DNA of 64,000 nt from Sulfitobacter sp. SK011 (GTDB lineage Bacteria; Pseudomonadota; Alphaproteobacteria; Rhodobacterales; Rhodobacteraceae), in NCBI RefSeq assembly GCF_003352065.1, contig NZ_CP025803.1:2769574-2833573 (forward strand), written 5' to 3'. Shown in pieces: positions 49,496 to 56,299 of the stretch (positions are counted from its first letter, which is position 1; each line of letters opens with the position of its first letter). Both the position numbers and the translations under genes were made by a program. The notes below the pieces were generated by a model, which made no database searches, had not been told where the DNA came from, and saw only the letters and a program-made list of their open reading frames with translations.

Positions 49496-50290
49496 ATGGA
49501 GCTTTTCGTGAACAACGCTTTGGCCATCCTCACGCATGCCATTCGCATGCTCCTTCATGAACCTGGCACAACATTACGTGTGATTGCGCCGGCTCTTTTG
49601 GGTGTGCTGGCCAGCGTCATTGCTGCGGCCATTCTGGTTCCGGATGCACTCATCGCGATACAGTCCACACCGGATACATTTGTCGCCCCCGCACCGTCTT
49701 CGGCCATGCTGCTGCTGTTTTTATCGATTGCCGGCCTGATCGGCTATGCGCTGATGGCGATCCTGTGGCACCGTTACGTCCTGATAAACGGCGCTGACGA
49801 GGGCGGCCATATCAAGGCAGGGTTCTCAGTCCTTCTGGGCTATCTTTGGCGTGCCATTATCCTGGCTTTGGTCCAATTTCTGATTGCGATCCCGGTCGGC
49901 ATTGCCATTGCCGTTTTCGGCGGTATGGGCGCGGCCATGTCTGGCGGCCTTACGATGTTCTTGGTTGTCGGTGTTCTTGCGGGCATATTCTTTATCTGGG
50001 TGGCCCTACGGCTAAGTGTGGTGCTGCCCGCAGCGGCACTGGGTCAAACCATGCGCATTACCGAAAGCTGGCAGGTTACCGCCACCATTTCGAATGCATT
50101 GTGGGGTGTTGCCGTCTTACTGGCACTGATGAACCTCGTGATCTCTCTCATCAGCAACGCGATCCTGCCCGACGGCATTGGCATGTCGGTGATCATGCAA
50201 ACGCTGATCTTCATCATCGAGGGTTTGGTGTTTATCTCAGTTCTGACCACGCTTTATGGGCATCTGGTCGAAGGCAGATCACTGGATTAA
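49496..50290 (+). CDS. Multi-pass membrane protein, unknown function
   Basis: 264 aa with about six hydrophobic segments (VIAPALLGVLASVIAAAILV, LLLFLSIAGLIGYALMAILW, LWRAIILALVQFLIAIPVGI and others). The layout resembles YciC/UPF0259-like or DUF-type inner-membrane proteins, but no family is certain. The start ATG at 49496 is preferred over an in-frame one at 49454 because it opens the conserved-looking MELFVNNALAIL. The TGACTGCAGTCC palindrome lies about 85 bp upstream. It converges on mrp. Confidence 0.72.
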   Translation: MELFVNNALAILTHAIRMLLHEPGTTLRVIAPALLGVLASVIAAAILVPDALIAIQSTPDTFVAPAPSSAMLLLFLSIAGLIGYALMAILWHRYVLINGADEGGHIKAGFSVLLGYLWRAIILALVQFLIAIPVGIAIAVFGGMGAAMSGGLTMFLVVGVLAGIFFIWVALRLSVVLPAAALGQTMRITESWQVTATISNALWGVAVLLALMNLVISLISNAILPDGIGMSVIMQTLIFIIEGLVFISVLTTLYGHLVEGRSLD

Positions 50291-50302
50291 TCGGGTCGCC
50301 CC

Positions 50303-51376
50303 TCAAGCCATCCCACCCTTAATCAATCCTTCGGCAATCTTTTCATATGCTTGCGCCATGGGCCCGTCGCCTGCAGCGATGGGCGTGCCACCGTCGCCGG
50401 CCAACCGGGTATCCAGATCGATCGGCAGACTGCCCAACAGCGGCACCCCCATTTTTTCGGCCTCAGCCGCGACACCGCCATGACCAAAGATCTGATGTTC
50501 GGACCCGCAATCGGGGCACACAAACGTCGACATATTCTCGATCAACCCCAGAACCGGCGTTTTGAGCGTTGCGAACATATCCAGCGCCTTGCGGGCATCA
50601 ATCAACGCCACGTCTTGGGGTGTGCTGACCACAATCGCGCCGGTCAGGTCCGACTTGGTGCACAAGGTCAGCTGCACATCCCCGGTACCGGGGGGCAGAT
50701 CGACCAGCAGCACATCCAATTCGCCCCATTCAACCTGCCCCAGCATCTGTTGCAGCGCGCCCATCAACATCGGACCGCGCCAGACAATGGCCTTGCCCTC
50801 TTCCATCATGAACCCGATGGACATCAGCGTGACGCCATGCGCATGCAGCGGGATGATCGTTTTCCCATCCGGACTGGCAGGCCGTTTGTTAATGCCCATC
50901 ATGCGGGGCTGTGACGGCCCGTAGATGTCGGCATCCAACAGGCCCACCTTGCGCCCTGCCCGCGCCAGGGCCACGGCAAGGTTTGAGCTGACGGTGGACT
51001 TGCCTACGCCGCCTTTGCCCGACCCGATTGCCAGAATACGCTGGACGCCGCTGGGTTTGGTTGGCCCCTCCTGCGGTTTGGGATGGCCGCCAATCTTGAG
51101 GCTGGGCGGCGCGGATGGTTTGGGCGCTGGCCCATGGGCCGTCAGCGCAACCGTCGCCTGAGCGACCCCAGGCAGGTCCGATACGACCTTTTCCGCCGCA
51201 TCCCTTAGGGGTCCCATTTGTTTGGCAACGTCAGCACTCGGCGCTTCAATCACGAATCGCACTTTGTCGCCCTCGACCGTCAGCGCCCGCACCAGATCAT
51301 GCGCCATCAGGCTTTTGCCATCCGGCAGAGTAACCCGTGCAAGGGCAGCTTCAACATCGGCTTTGGTGACGGACAT
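50303..51376 (-). CDS. apbC: Iron-sulfur cluster carrier protein (Mrp/ApbC/NBP35 family)
   Basis: 357 aa P-loop ATPase. An N-terminal DUF59-like domain (VEAALARVTLPDG... VRFVIEAP) is joined by a Pro-rich linker to the deviant Walker A AIGSGKGGVGKSTVSSN near residue 112. VDLPPGTGDVQLTL is the switch region and CPDC near the end is the CxxC that carries a bridging Fe-S cluster in the dimer. The ATG at 51376 has GAGGAG upstream, better than the ATG at 51397. It is a Fe-S scaffold or carrier in the cytoplasm. Confidence 0.95.
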   Translation of the reverse strand: MSVTKADVEAALARVTLPDGKSLMAHDLVRALTVEGDKVRFVIEAPSADVAKQMGPLRDAAEKVVSDLPGVAQATVALTAHGPAPKPSAPPSLKIGGHPKPQEGPTKPSGVQRILAIGSGKGGVGKSTVSSNLAVALARAGRKVGLLDADIYGPSQPRMMGINKRPASPDGKTIIPLHAHGVTLMSIGFMMEEGKAIVWRGPMLMGALQQMLGQVEWGELDVLLVDLPPGTGDVQLTLCTKSDLTGAIVVSTPQDVALIDARKALDMFATLKTPVLGLIENMSTFVCPDCGSEHQIFGHGGVAAEAEKMGVPLLGSLPIDLDTRLAGDGGTPIAAGDGPMAQAYEKIAEGLIKGGMA

Positions 51377-51500
51377 GCGCAAATTCTCCTCATTCATGCC
51401 TCCTGAAATGGCAGGTTTTGGACAAACCACAAGAGGCCAACGGCCAATGCTGAATGAAAAGGCGGATTGCTCAGCATTTACGCAGGGTTACCATGTTTTC

Positions 51501-51519
51501 GCTGCATAGCAGCATTGCA
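51501..51519 (+). promoter_or_regulatory. TGC palindrome, copy 1
   Basis: GCTGCATAGCAGCATTGCA contains CTGC-N3-GCAG. It matches the copy at 51794-51812 at 18 of 19 positions and lies about 65 bp before the orphan hairpin unit. TGC-rich CTGC-N3-GCAG sites are bound by PhaR, the PHA-storage regulator of this group; that link is an inference. Confidence 0.5.
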
Positions 51520-51559
51520 AAACTATCCATTGTGCAGATGCAGCATTTATTGGATTGTA

Positions 51560-51679
51560 AGGTCATGGATCGGTCGCAAGGCTGATCCGATAGAAAGAAC
51601 AGAGGCGCTCATCCTCCTCCCGGGCAAATCTGGTTTTGGCGGCGACATCTTCCTCCTCCCTGATGTCGTCGCCCTTTTT
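51560..51679 (+). ncRNA. CcsR/cuckoo-like small RNA (orphan unit)
   Basis: Two stem-loops each expose CCTCCTCCC. Hairpin 1: AAGAACAGA (51595-51603) pairs with TCTGGTTTT (51629-51637), loop 25 nt with CCTCCTCCC at 51613-51621. Hairpin 2: GGCGGCGACATC (51638-51649) pairs with GATGTCGTCGCC (51662-51673), loop TTCCTCCTCCCT, then a T-run (51674-51679) as terminator. This is the architecture of the CcsR/cuckoo RNAs known from Rhodobacter, whose CCUCC loops resemble an anti-Shine-Dalgarno sequence. The 5' end is a guess; GGATC/GATCC at 51567-51588 may add a third stem. Confidence 0.75.
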
Positions 51680-51793
51680 CCCCACACCTCCAAATCTATG
51701 ACAGCGCCAACCTTTGCGAACGGCGATTTTTGCCCGGCGGCGAAAGTTTCCCTTTGGTAAGCAAGAGATTGACCCAAAGTCCGCCATGCAAAT

Positions 51794-51812
51794 GCTGCAT
51801 AGCGGCATTGCA
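51794..51812 (+). promoter_or_regulatory. TGC palindrome, copy 2
   Basis: GCTGCATAGCGGCATTGCA, 82 bp before the DUF1127 start and just upstream of a possible promoter (TTGATC at 51823-51828, 16-bp spacer, TAGATA at 51845-51850). Same element as 51501-51519 with one change. Confidence 0.5.
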
Positions 51813-51895
51813 GTAACAGCCGTTGATCGCCCGGTTTAAAGGCATAGATACCCCTCATCCGAAACGACGATAGATATGAAACAAGAGGCGCCAAA

Positions 51896-52108
51896 ATGGC
51901 ATACGTAAATACAACATCCGCAACGACAACATCCTTCTTTGCCCGCATCGGCACAGCCTTTGATGCTCTGGCAACCCGCTACAAGCAGCACCGGCTGTAC
52001 CGCGAAACGCTCGATGGTTTGAGCGCGCTGTCCAACCGCGAACTGAATGATCTGGGCCTGAACCGCTACGATCTGCGCCGGATTTCCTGGGAAGCGGCAA
52101 CACGCTGA
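51896..52108 (+). CDS. DUF1127 small protein (CcaF1-like)
   Basis: 70 aa, basic, with the DUF1127 core RYKQHRLYRETLDGLSALSNRELNDLGLNRYDLRRISWEAA. The family hallmark L..LS.REL.DLG..R.D...... is plain. In Rhodobacter sphaeroides the DUF1127 protein CcaF1 is an RNA-binding factor encoded just upstream of the CcsR sRNAs and involved in their maturation; the same order here supports a similar role. GAGG at about 51884 precedes the ATG. The mRNA probably continues into the hairpin array that ends at about 52296. Confidence 0.9.
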   Translation: MAYVNTTSATTTSFFARIGTAFDALATRYKQHRLYRETLDGLSALSNRELNDLGLNRYDLRRISWEAATR

Positions 52109-52296
52109 ACAAGATTACGATTTAGGCCTGTGACACCTCCCTGTTCACAGGCCTGATCCAAGGGGCCGCATCTTCTTCCTCCTCCCCGATGCTGCGGTTC
52201 CCTTGATTGACCCAGAGCCGATCCTCCCTTGACGCTTTGGGCCACAAAAGAGACGGCGACACCTTCCTCCCAAGGTGCCGCCGTTTTCTGTTTTTG
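52109..52296 (+). ncRNA. Four CCTCC-loop hairpins after DUF1127 (CcsR-like array)
   Basis: Four consecutive stem-loops each present CCTCC in the apical loop. (1) AGGCCTGTGA 52124-52133 with TCACAGGCCT 52145-52154, loop CACCTCCCTGT. (2) CAAGGGGCCGCA 52159-52170 with TGCGGTTCCCTTG 52193-52205, loop with CCTCCTCCCC. (3) CCCAGAGC 52211-52218 with GCTTTGGG 52234-52241, loop with CCTCCC. (4) ACGGCGACACCTT 52253-52265 with AAGGTGCCGCCGT 52272-52284, loop exactly CCTCCC, followed by TTTCTGTTTTT. No T-run follows hairpins 1-3, so one transcript with the DUF1127 gene is likely, then processed to sRNAs as known for CcsR1-4. Confidence 0.8.
52253..52296 (+). terminator. Terminator of the DUF1127-sRNA transcript
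   Basis: 13-bp stem with one mismatch, a six-base CCTCCC loop and a T-rich tail (52284-52295). It doubles as the last CCTCC hairpin of the array. Confidence 0.85.
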
Positions 52297-52402
52297 GAGG
52301 ATGTGGAATAGGCACCCCGGGGGCCTTGACGGGGTGGGTTCTCATCGCTCTTGATAGGATAATCGACTGCCCCCCACGCGTCAGAACGCCATGCAGTCGA
52401 CG

Positions 52403-54811
52403 TTAAAAAGGCACGTCGTCACATCCTGTCAGATAGCTCGACACGATCTTTTTGATGCCGGCCTTTTCGAAATCGACCTCAAGTTTGTCACCCTCGATGC
52501 CCGTCACCGCGCCATAGCCGAACTTCTGGTGGAAAACCCGTTCGCCCATCACGAAACTGCTCACGGCGGTCATGTCGATGGTCACGTTGCGGGTTTCGCG
52601 TGGCTGGCTCATGCCCCGTTCGCCGGCCCGCGCCTGCAAACGCCGCCATCCCGGCGAGTTGTAGACATTCGCCTCTGCCGCCGCCTCATGCAGCGTGCTT
52701 TTTGGCATCGCGGCACCAAATCCACCACCGTAAAGGCCCGGCGGCGTGAGGACCTCGACATGATCCTCGGGCAATTCATCAATAAACCGAGACGGCATCG
52801 CAGATTGCCATTGTCCAAACACCATCCGGTTGCCGACAAAGGAAATCGTGCACAACTCCTCGGCCCGGGTGATGCCCACATAGGCCAGCCGCCGTTCTTC
52901 TTCCAATCCCTTGATGCCGCTTTCATCCATCGACCGTTGCGAGGGGAACAGGCCATCCTCCCACCCCGGCAGAAACACCGCCGGAAACTCCAACCCCTTG
53001 GCGGCATGCAGCGTCATGATGGAAACCTTTTCGCCGTCACCATCCTGTTCATTGTCCATGATCAGGCTGACATGTTCGAGGAACCCTTGCAGATTCTCAA
53101 ACTGCTCAAGCGCCTTGACCAGTTCTTTCAGGTTTTCCAGCCGTCCCGGTGCCTCTGGCGTCTTTTCGTTCTGCCACATGCCGGTATAGCCGCTTTCGTC
53201 AAGAATGATCTGCGCCAGTTCGACATGGCTGGTCTCGGGCGGCGCATATTCAAGCCGCTCTGGCCCATCCTCAATCACATCGTCGTTCGACACCGCTCGC
53301 AACGGCCCGCGTGTCATCGCATGCCAACGGTCAATCCCGTCCACCAACAGCCGCAACTGCGCGCCACCTTTGCCGCCCAAGCCATCATGGGCCAGCAATA
53401 TCCGCGCGCCCTCCAACAGGTTGGCGCCATGCTCGCGGGCAGTGGTTTGAATTTTTTGTATTGCAATCTTACCAAGCCCCCGTTTGGGCGTGTTCACAAT
53501 TCGCTCAAAAGCGAGATCATCATCGGGGCTGGTGACGACCCGGAAATAGGCCATCGCATCGCGGATTTCCAACCGCTCATAGAACCGCGGCCCGCCAATG
53601 ACACGGTACGGCAGACCAATCGTCAAAAACCGATCCTCAAAGGCCCGCATCTGGTGGGAGGCCCGCACGAGGATTGCCATCGCGTCCAGCGAAAGCGGTT
53701 TCATCCCCCGCGTCCCGCGCTGCAGTGCCTCGACCTCATCACCGACCCAACGCGCTTCTTCTTCGCCATCCCAATGGCCAATCAGACGCACCTTTTCGCC
53801 TTCCTTCTGTTCGGTCCACAAGGTCTTGCCCAGCCGCCCCTCATTGCCCGCAATCACCCCCGACGCAGCCGCCAGAATATGGGGTGTTGAACGATAATTC
53901 TGCTCCAGCTTGACCACATGCGCGCCGGGAAAATCCGTCTCGAACCGCAGGATGTTGCCCACTTCCGCCCCGCGCCAGCCATAGATCGACTGATCATCAT
54001 CACCGACACAGCAGATGTTCTTGTGCCCCTGCGCCAGCAACCGCAGCCACAGATATTGCGCCACATTGGTATCTTGGTATTCGTCCACCAGAATGTATTT
54101 GAACCAACGCTGGTATTGCGCCAACACATCCGGGTGGGTCTGGAAAATCGTGACCATGTGCAACAACAGATCGCCAAAATCGACCGCGTTGAGTTCAATC
54201 AACCGCCGCTGATAGTGATCGTAAATCTCGGTCCCACGGTTGTTATAAAACCCCGCATCCGCCGCAGGCACCTTTTCAGGTGTCAGCGCCCGGTTCTTCC
54301 AGCCATCAATGATCCCCGCCAGCATTCGCGCAGGCCAGCGTTTGTCGTCAATATTCTCTGCTGCCACCAGTTGCTTCAGCAGCCGCAGCTGATCATCCGT
54401 ATCCAGAATGGTGAAATTCGATTTCAGCCCCACCAATTCCGCATGTCGCCGCAACAACTTCACGCAAATCGCGTGAAATGTGCCAAGCCAAGGCATCCCC
54501 TCAACCTGCTGGCCCATCATCTGACCCACCCGGTTTTTCATCTCGCGTGCAGCCTTGTTGGTGAATGTCACCGCCAGCACTTCATTCGGGCGCGCCTTGC
54601 CCTGCGCCATCAAATGCACAATCCGCGCCGTGAGCGCACGCGTTTTTCCTGTCCCGGCCCCGGCGAGCATCAGAACCGGGCCATCCATCTGCTCAACGGC
54701 GGCGCGTTGCGCCGGATTCAAGCCCTCCAGATAACGTTGCGGCCGCGCGGCCATCGCACGCGCGGACAGGGATGCGCCTTCAAAGGCGCCGGTTTCATCA
54801 AAACTGCTCAT
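52403..54811 (-). CDS. uvrD: DNA helicase UvrD/PcrA
   Basis: 802 aa SF1A helicase. Motif I is AGAGTGKTRALTARI, Ia VTFTNKAAREMKNR, II ILVDEYQDTN, III DDDQSIYGWRGA, IV EQNYRST, V MTLHAAKGLEF and VI YVGITRAEE. The C-terminal tail with VFHQKFGYGAVTGIEGDKLEVDFE is the UvrD/PcrA Tudor-like domain. It acts in nucleotide excision and mismatch repair and removes RecA. The ATG at 54811 is used; upstream frame to 54877 runs into the promoter. A LexA box lies 42 bp upstream. Confidence 0.97.
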   Translation of the reverse strand: MSSFDETGAFEGASLSARAMAARPQRYLEGLNPAQRAAVEQMDGPVLMLAGAGTGKTRALTARIVHLMAQGKARPNEVLAVTFTNKAAREMKNRVGQMMGQQVEGMPWLGTFHAICVKLLRRHAELVGLKSNFTILDTDDQLRLLKQLVAAENIDDKRWPARMLAGIIDGWKNRALTPEKVPAADAGFYNNRGTEIYDHYQRRLIELNAVDFGDLLLHMVTIFQTHPDVLAQYQRWFKYILVDEYQDTNVAQYLWLRLLAQGHKNICCVGDDDQSIYGWRGAEVGNILRFETDFPGAHVVKLEQNYRSTPHILAAASGVIAGNEGRLGKTLWTEQKEGEKVRLIGHWDGEEEARWVGDEVEALQRGTRGMKPLSLDAMAILVRASHQMRAFEDRFLTIGLPYRVIGGPRFYERLEIRDAMAYFRVVTSPDDDLAFERIVNTPKRGLGKIAIQKIQTTAREHGANLLEGARILLAHDGLGGKGGAQLRLLVDGIDRWHAMTRGPLRAVSNDDVIEDGPERLEYAPPETSHVELAQIILDESGYTGMWQNEKTPEAPGRLENLKELVKALEQFENLQGFLEHVSLIMDNEQDGDGEKVSIMTLHAAKGLEFPAVFLPGWEDGLFPSQRSMDESGIKGLEEERRLAYVGITRAEELCTISFVGNRMVFGQWQSAMPSRFIDELPEDHVEVLTPPGLYGGGFGAAMPKSTLHEAAAEANVYNSPGWRRLQARAGERGMSQPRETRNVTIDMTAVSSFVMGERVFHQKFGYGAVTGIEGDKLEVDFEKAGIKKIVSSYLTGCDDVPF

Positions 54812-54852
54812 GGCGCATAACCTACCCCCATTCTTACGGCAGGAAAACCCAT

Positions 54853-54867
54853 GTTCTTGGGATGTTC
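54853..54867 (-). promoter_or_regulatory. LexA (SOS) box upstream of uvrD
   Basis: Exact GTTC-N7-GTTC (as written on the plus strand; GAAC-N7-GAAC on the other), 42 bp before the uvrD start. A third GTTC lies at 54879-54882. uvrD is a frequent SOS gene, so this is a likely real operator. The divergent lldD-like gene begins about 93 bp on the other side. Confidence 0.8.
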
Positions 54868-54959
54868 CCCATTTCATTGTTCCCCAAATACACTATCAAC
54901 CGCTGCCGCAAACGGAACACCCGCTGGACAAGCACAGCACCTTACGCACAAATGCGGGC

Positions 54960-56144
54960 ATGGACCTGCACGCCACCTATCCCGCCCTGTCTGACCTGCG
55001 CACCCGCGCCAAGAAACGGATTCCCAAATTCGTCTGGGAATACCTCGACAGTGCAACCGGGACCGAAGCCACCAGACACCGCAACCGCGCGGGGCTTGAC
55101 CGGATCGGTCTTATGCCATCGGTTTTACATGGGGAGTTCACCCCCGACCTGACGACCAATTTTTGCGGTGCTGACTTGCCCCTGCCCTTTGGCATCGCGC
55201 CCATCGGCATGTCCGGGCTGATCTGGCCGGACGCCGAAGGGCATCTCGCCCGTGCCGCCGCCCGCGCCCATATTCCCTATGGTCTGTCCACCGTCGCCGC
55301 ACAAAGCCCCGAAGACCTCGCGCCGCATCTTGGTGAACATGCATGGTTCCAGCTTTATCCGCCGCGCGACACAGACATCCGCACCGATATGCTGCGCCGC
55401 GCGCGGGATGCGGGGTTCAAGACCCTGATCCTGACCGTTGATGTCCCTGTGGCCAGCCGCCGTGAACGCCAGACCCGGTCGGGCCTCACCAGCCCGCCCA
55501 AGCTGACCCCGCGCCTGTTGGCACAGATTGCCCAACGCCCCGCATGGGCCATCGGCATGGCGCAGCGGGGCATGCCGCATATGCGGATGCTGGACAAATA
55601 CAGCGACGCCCGCACTGCCGGCCTACCCCCCACCGCACATATCGGATATCTGCTACGGACCTCGCCCGACTGGGAGTATGTGACATGGCTGCGCGATGCC
55701 TGGGACGGACCTTTCATAATCAAAGGAATCCTGCGCGCAGAAGACGCGACGCGATTGGAAAAAGCCGGTGTCGATGCAATCTGGGTCTCCAACCATGCAG
55801 GGCGCCAATTTGATGCGGCACCCGCCAGCATCGAAGCATTGCCAGAGATCCGCAGCGCCACCACGCTCCCGATCATCTTCGACAGCGGGGTTGAATCCGG
55901 TCTCGATATTCTGCGCGCCCTGGCACTAGGTGCAGATTTCGTCATGCTGGGCCGCGCCTTTCACATGGCATTGGCCGCCCTTGGCCCCAAGGGCATCGAT
56001 CATCTCATTGAACTTCTCACCAAAGACCTGATCGCAAACATGGGCCAATTGGGTGCAACCGATCTCAAAACACTTCCCGTGCCTTTTGATCTGCACGCGC
56101 ACCCAGCATTTCCAAATGGTTCCATTTCCGACCCAAAACGGTAA
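54960..56144 (+). CDS. lldD: FMN-dependent alpha-hydroxy-acid oxidase/dehydrogenase (LldD-like)
   Basis: 394 aa TIM-barrel flavoprotein. FMN-site segments are PFGIAPIGMSGLIWPDAE, LILTVDVPVASRRERQTRSG, FIIKGIL and the His-containing WVSNHAGRQFDAAPASIEALP, then IIFDSGVESGLDILRALALGADFVMLGRA. In classic L-lactate enzymes the active-site motif is usually NHGGRQLD; here it is NHAGRQFD, so a non-lactate hydroxy-acid substrate is possible. The ATG at 54960 is chosen because the family N-terminus begins there; the frame from 54810 is upstream noise. It is divergent from uvrD. Confidence 0.85.
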   Translation: MDLHATYPALSDLRTRAKKRIPKFVWEYLDSATGTEATRHRNRAGLDRIGLMPSVLHGEFTPDLTTNFCGADLPLPFGIAPIGMSGLIWPDAEGHLARAAARAHIPYGLSTVAAQSPEDLAPHLGEHAWFQLYPPRDTDIRTDMLRRARDAGFKTLILTVDVPVASRRERQTRSGLTSPPKLTPRLLAQIAQRPAWAIGMAQRGMPHMRMLDKYSDARTAGLPPTAHIGYLLRTSPDWEYVTWLRDAWDGPFIIKGILRAEDATRLEKAGVDAIWVSNHAGRQFDAAPASIEALPEIRSATTLPIIFDSGVESGLDILRALALGADFVMLGRAFHMALAALGPKGIDHLIELLTKDLIANMGQLGATDLKTLPVPFDLHAHPAFPNGSISDPKR

Positions 56145-56242
56145 AAGGACTTAACGCGACGCCGCCAAACACTCGCAATCCGCCGTTTCAATCTCCTTTT
56201 GTGAGTCAAGAATGCAGCAAACTCCGTAATATCGGGTATTGC

Positions 56243-56257
56243 GCTGCACCGCAGCAT
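56243..56257 (+). promoter_or_regulatory. TGC palindrome upstream of pyc
   Basis: GCTGCACCGCAGCAT contains CTGC-ACC-GCAG and matches the GCTGCA-NN-GCRGCAT pattern of the DUF1127-locus copies at 51501 and 51794. It lies 43 bp before the pyc start. A second TGCAGC is at 56213. Confidence 0.5.
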
Positions 56258-56299
56258 CCCTAAAGTGCCGCTACGTCCACCAATACAAGGATCAGCACC

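Larger units (their letters stand above)
51377..51895. other. Intergenic region with orphan CCTCC-loop sRNA and TGC palindromes
   Basis: 519 bp without a credible protein gene; an open frame on the minus strand (51547-51954) is a shadow. It holds two TGC-rich palindromic repeats (51501-51519 and 51794-51812), a two-hairpin RNA with CCTCCTCCC loops (about 51567-51679) and the promoter region of the DUF1127 gene. Confidence 0.7.

Noticed and set aside
49122..49511. Small genes over the LexA/DnaA region on either strand
   Set aside because: No ribosome site, no family, and they start in or run through the regulatory sites; composition looks non-coding.
51547..51954. 135-aa frame on the minus strand upstream of and into DUF1127
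   Set aside because: It is antisense to the hairpin region and DUF1127, without a ribosome site or recognisable domain.
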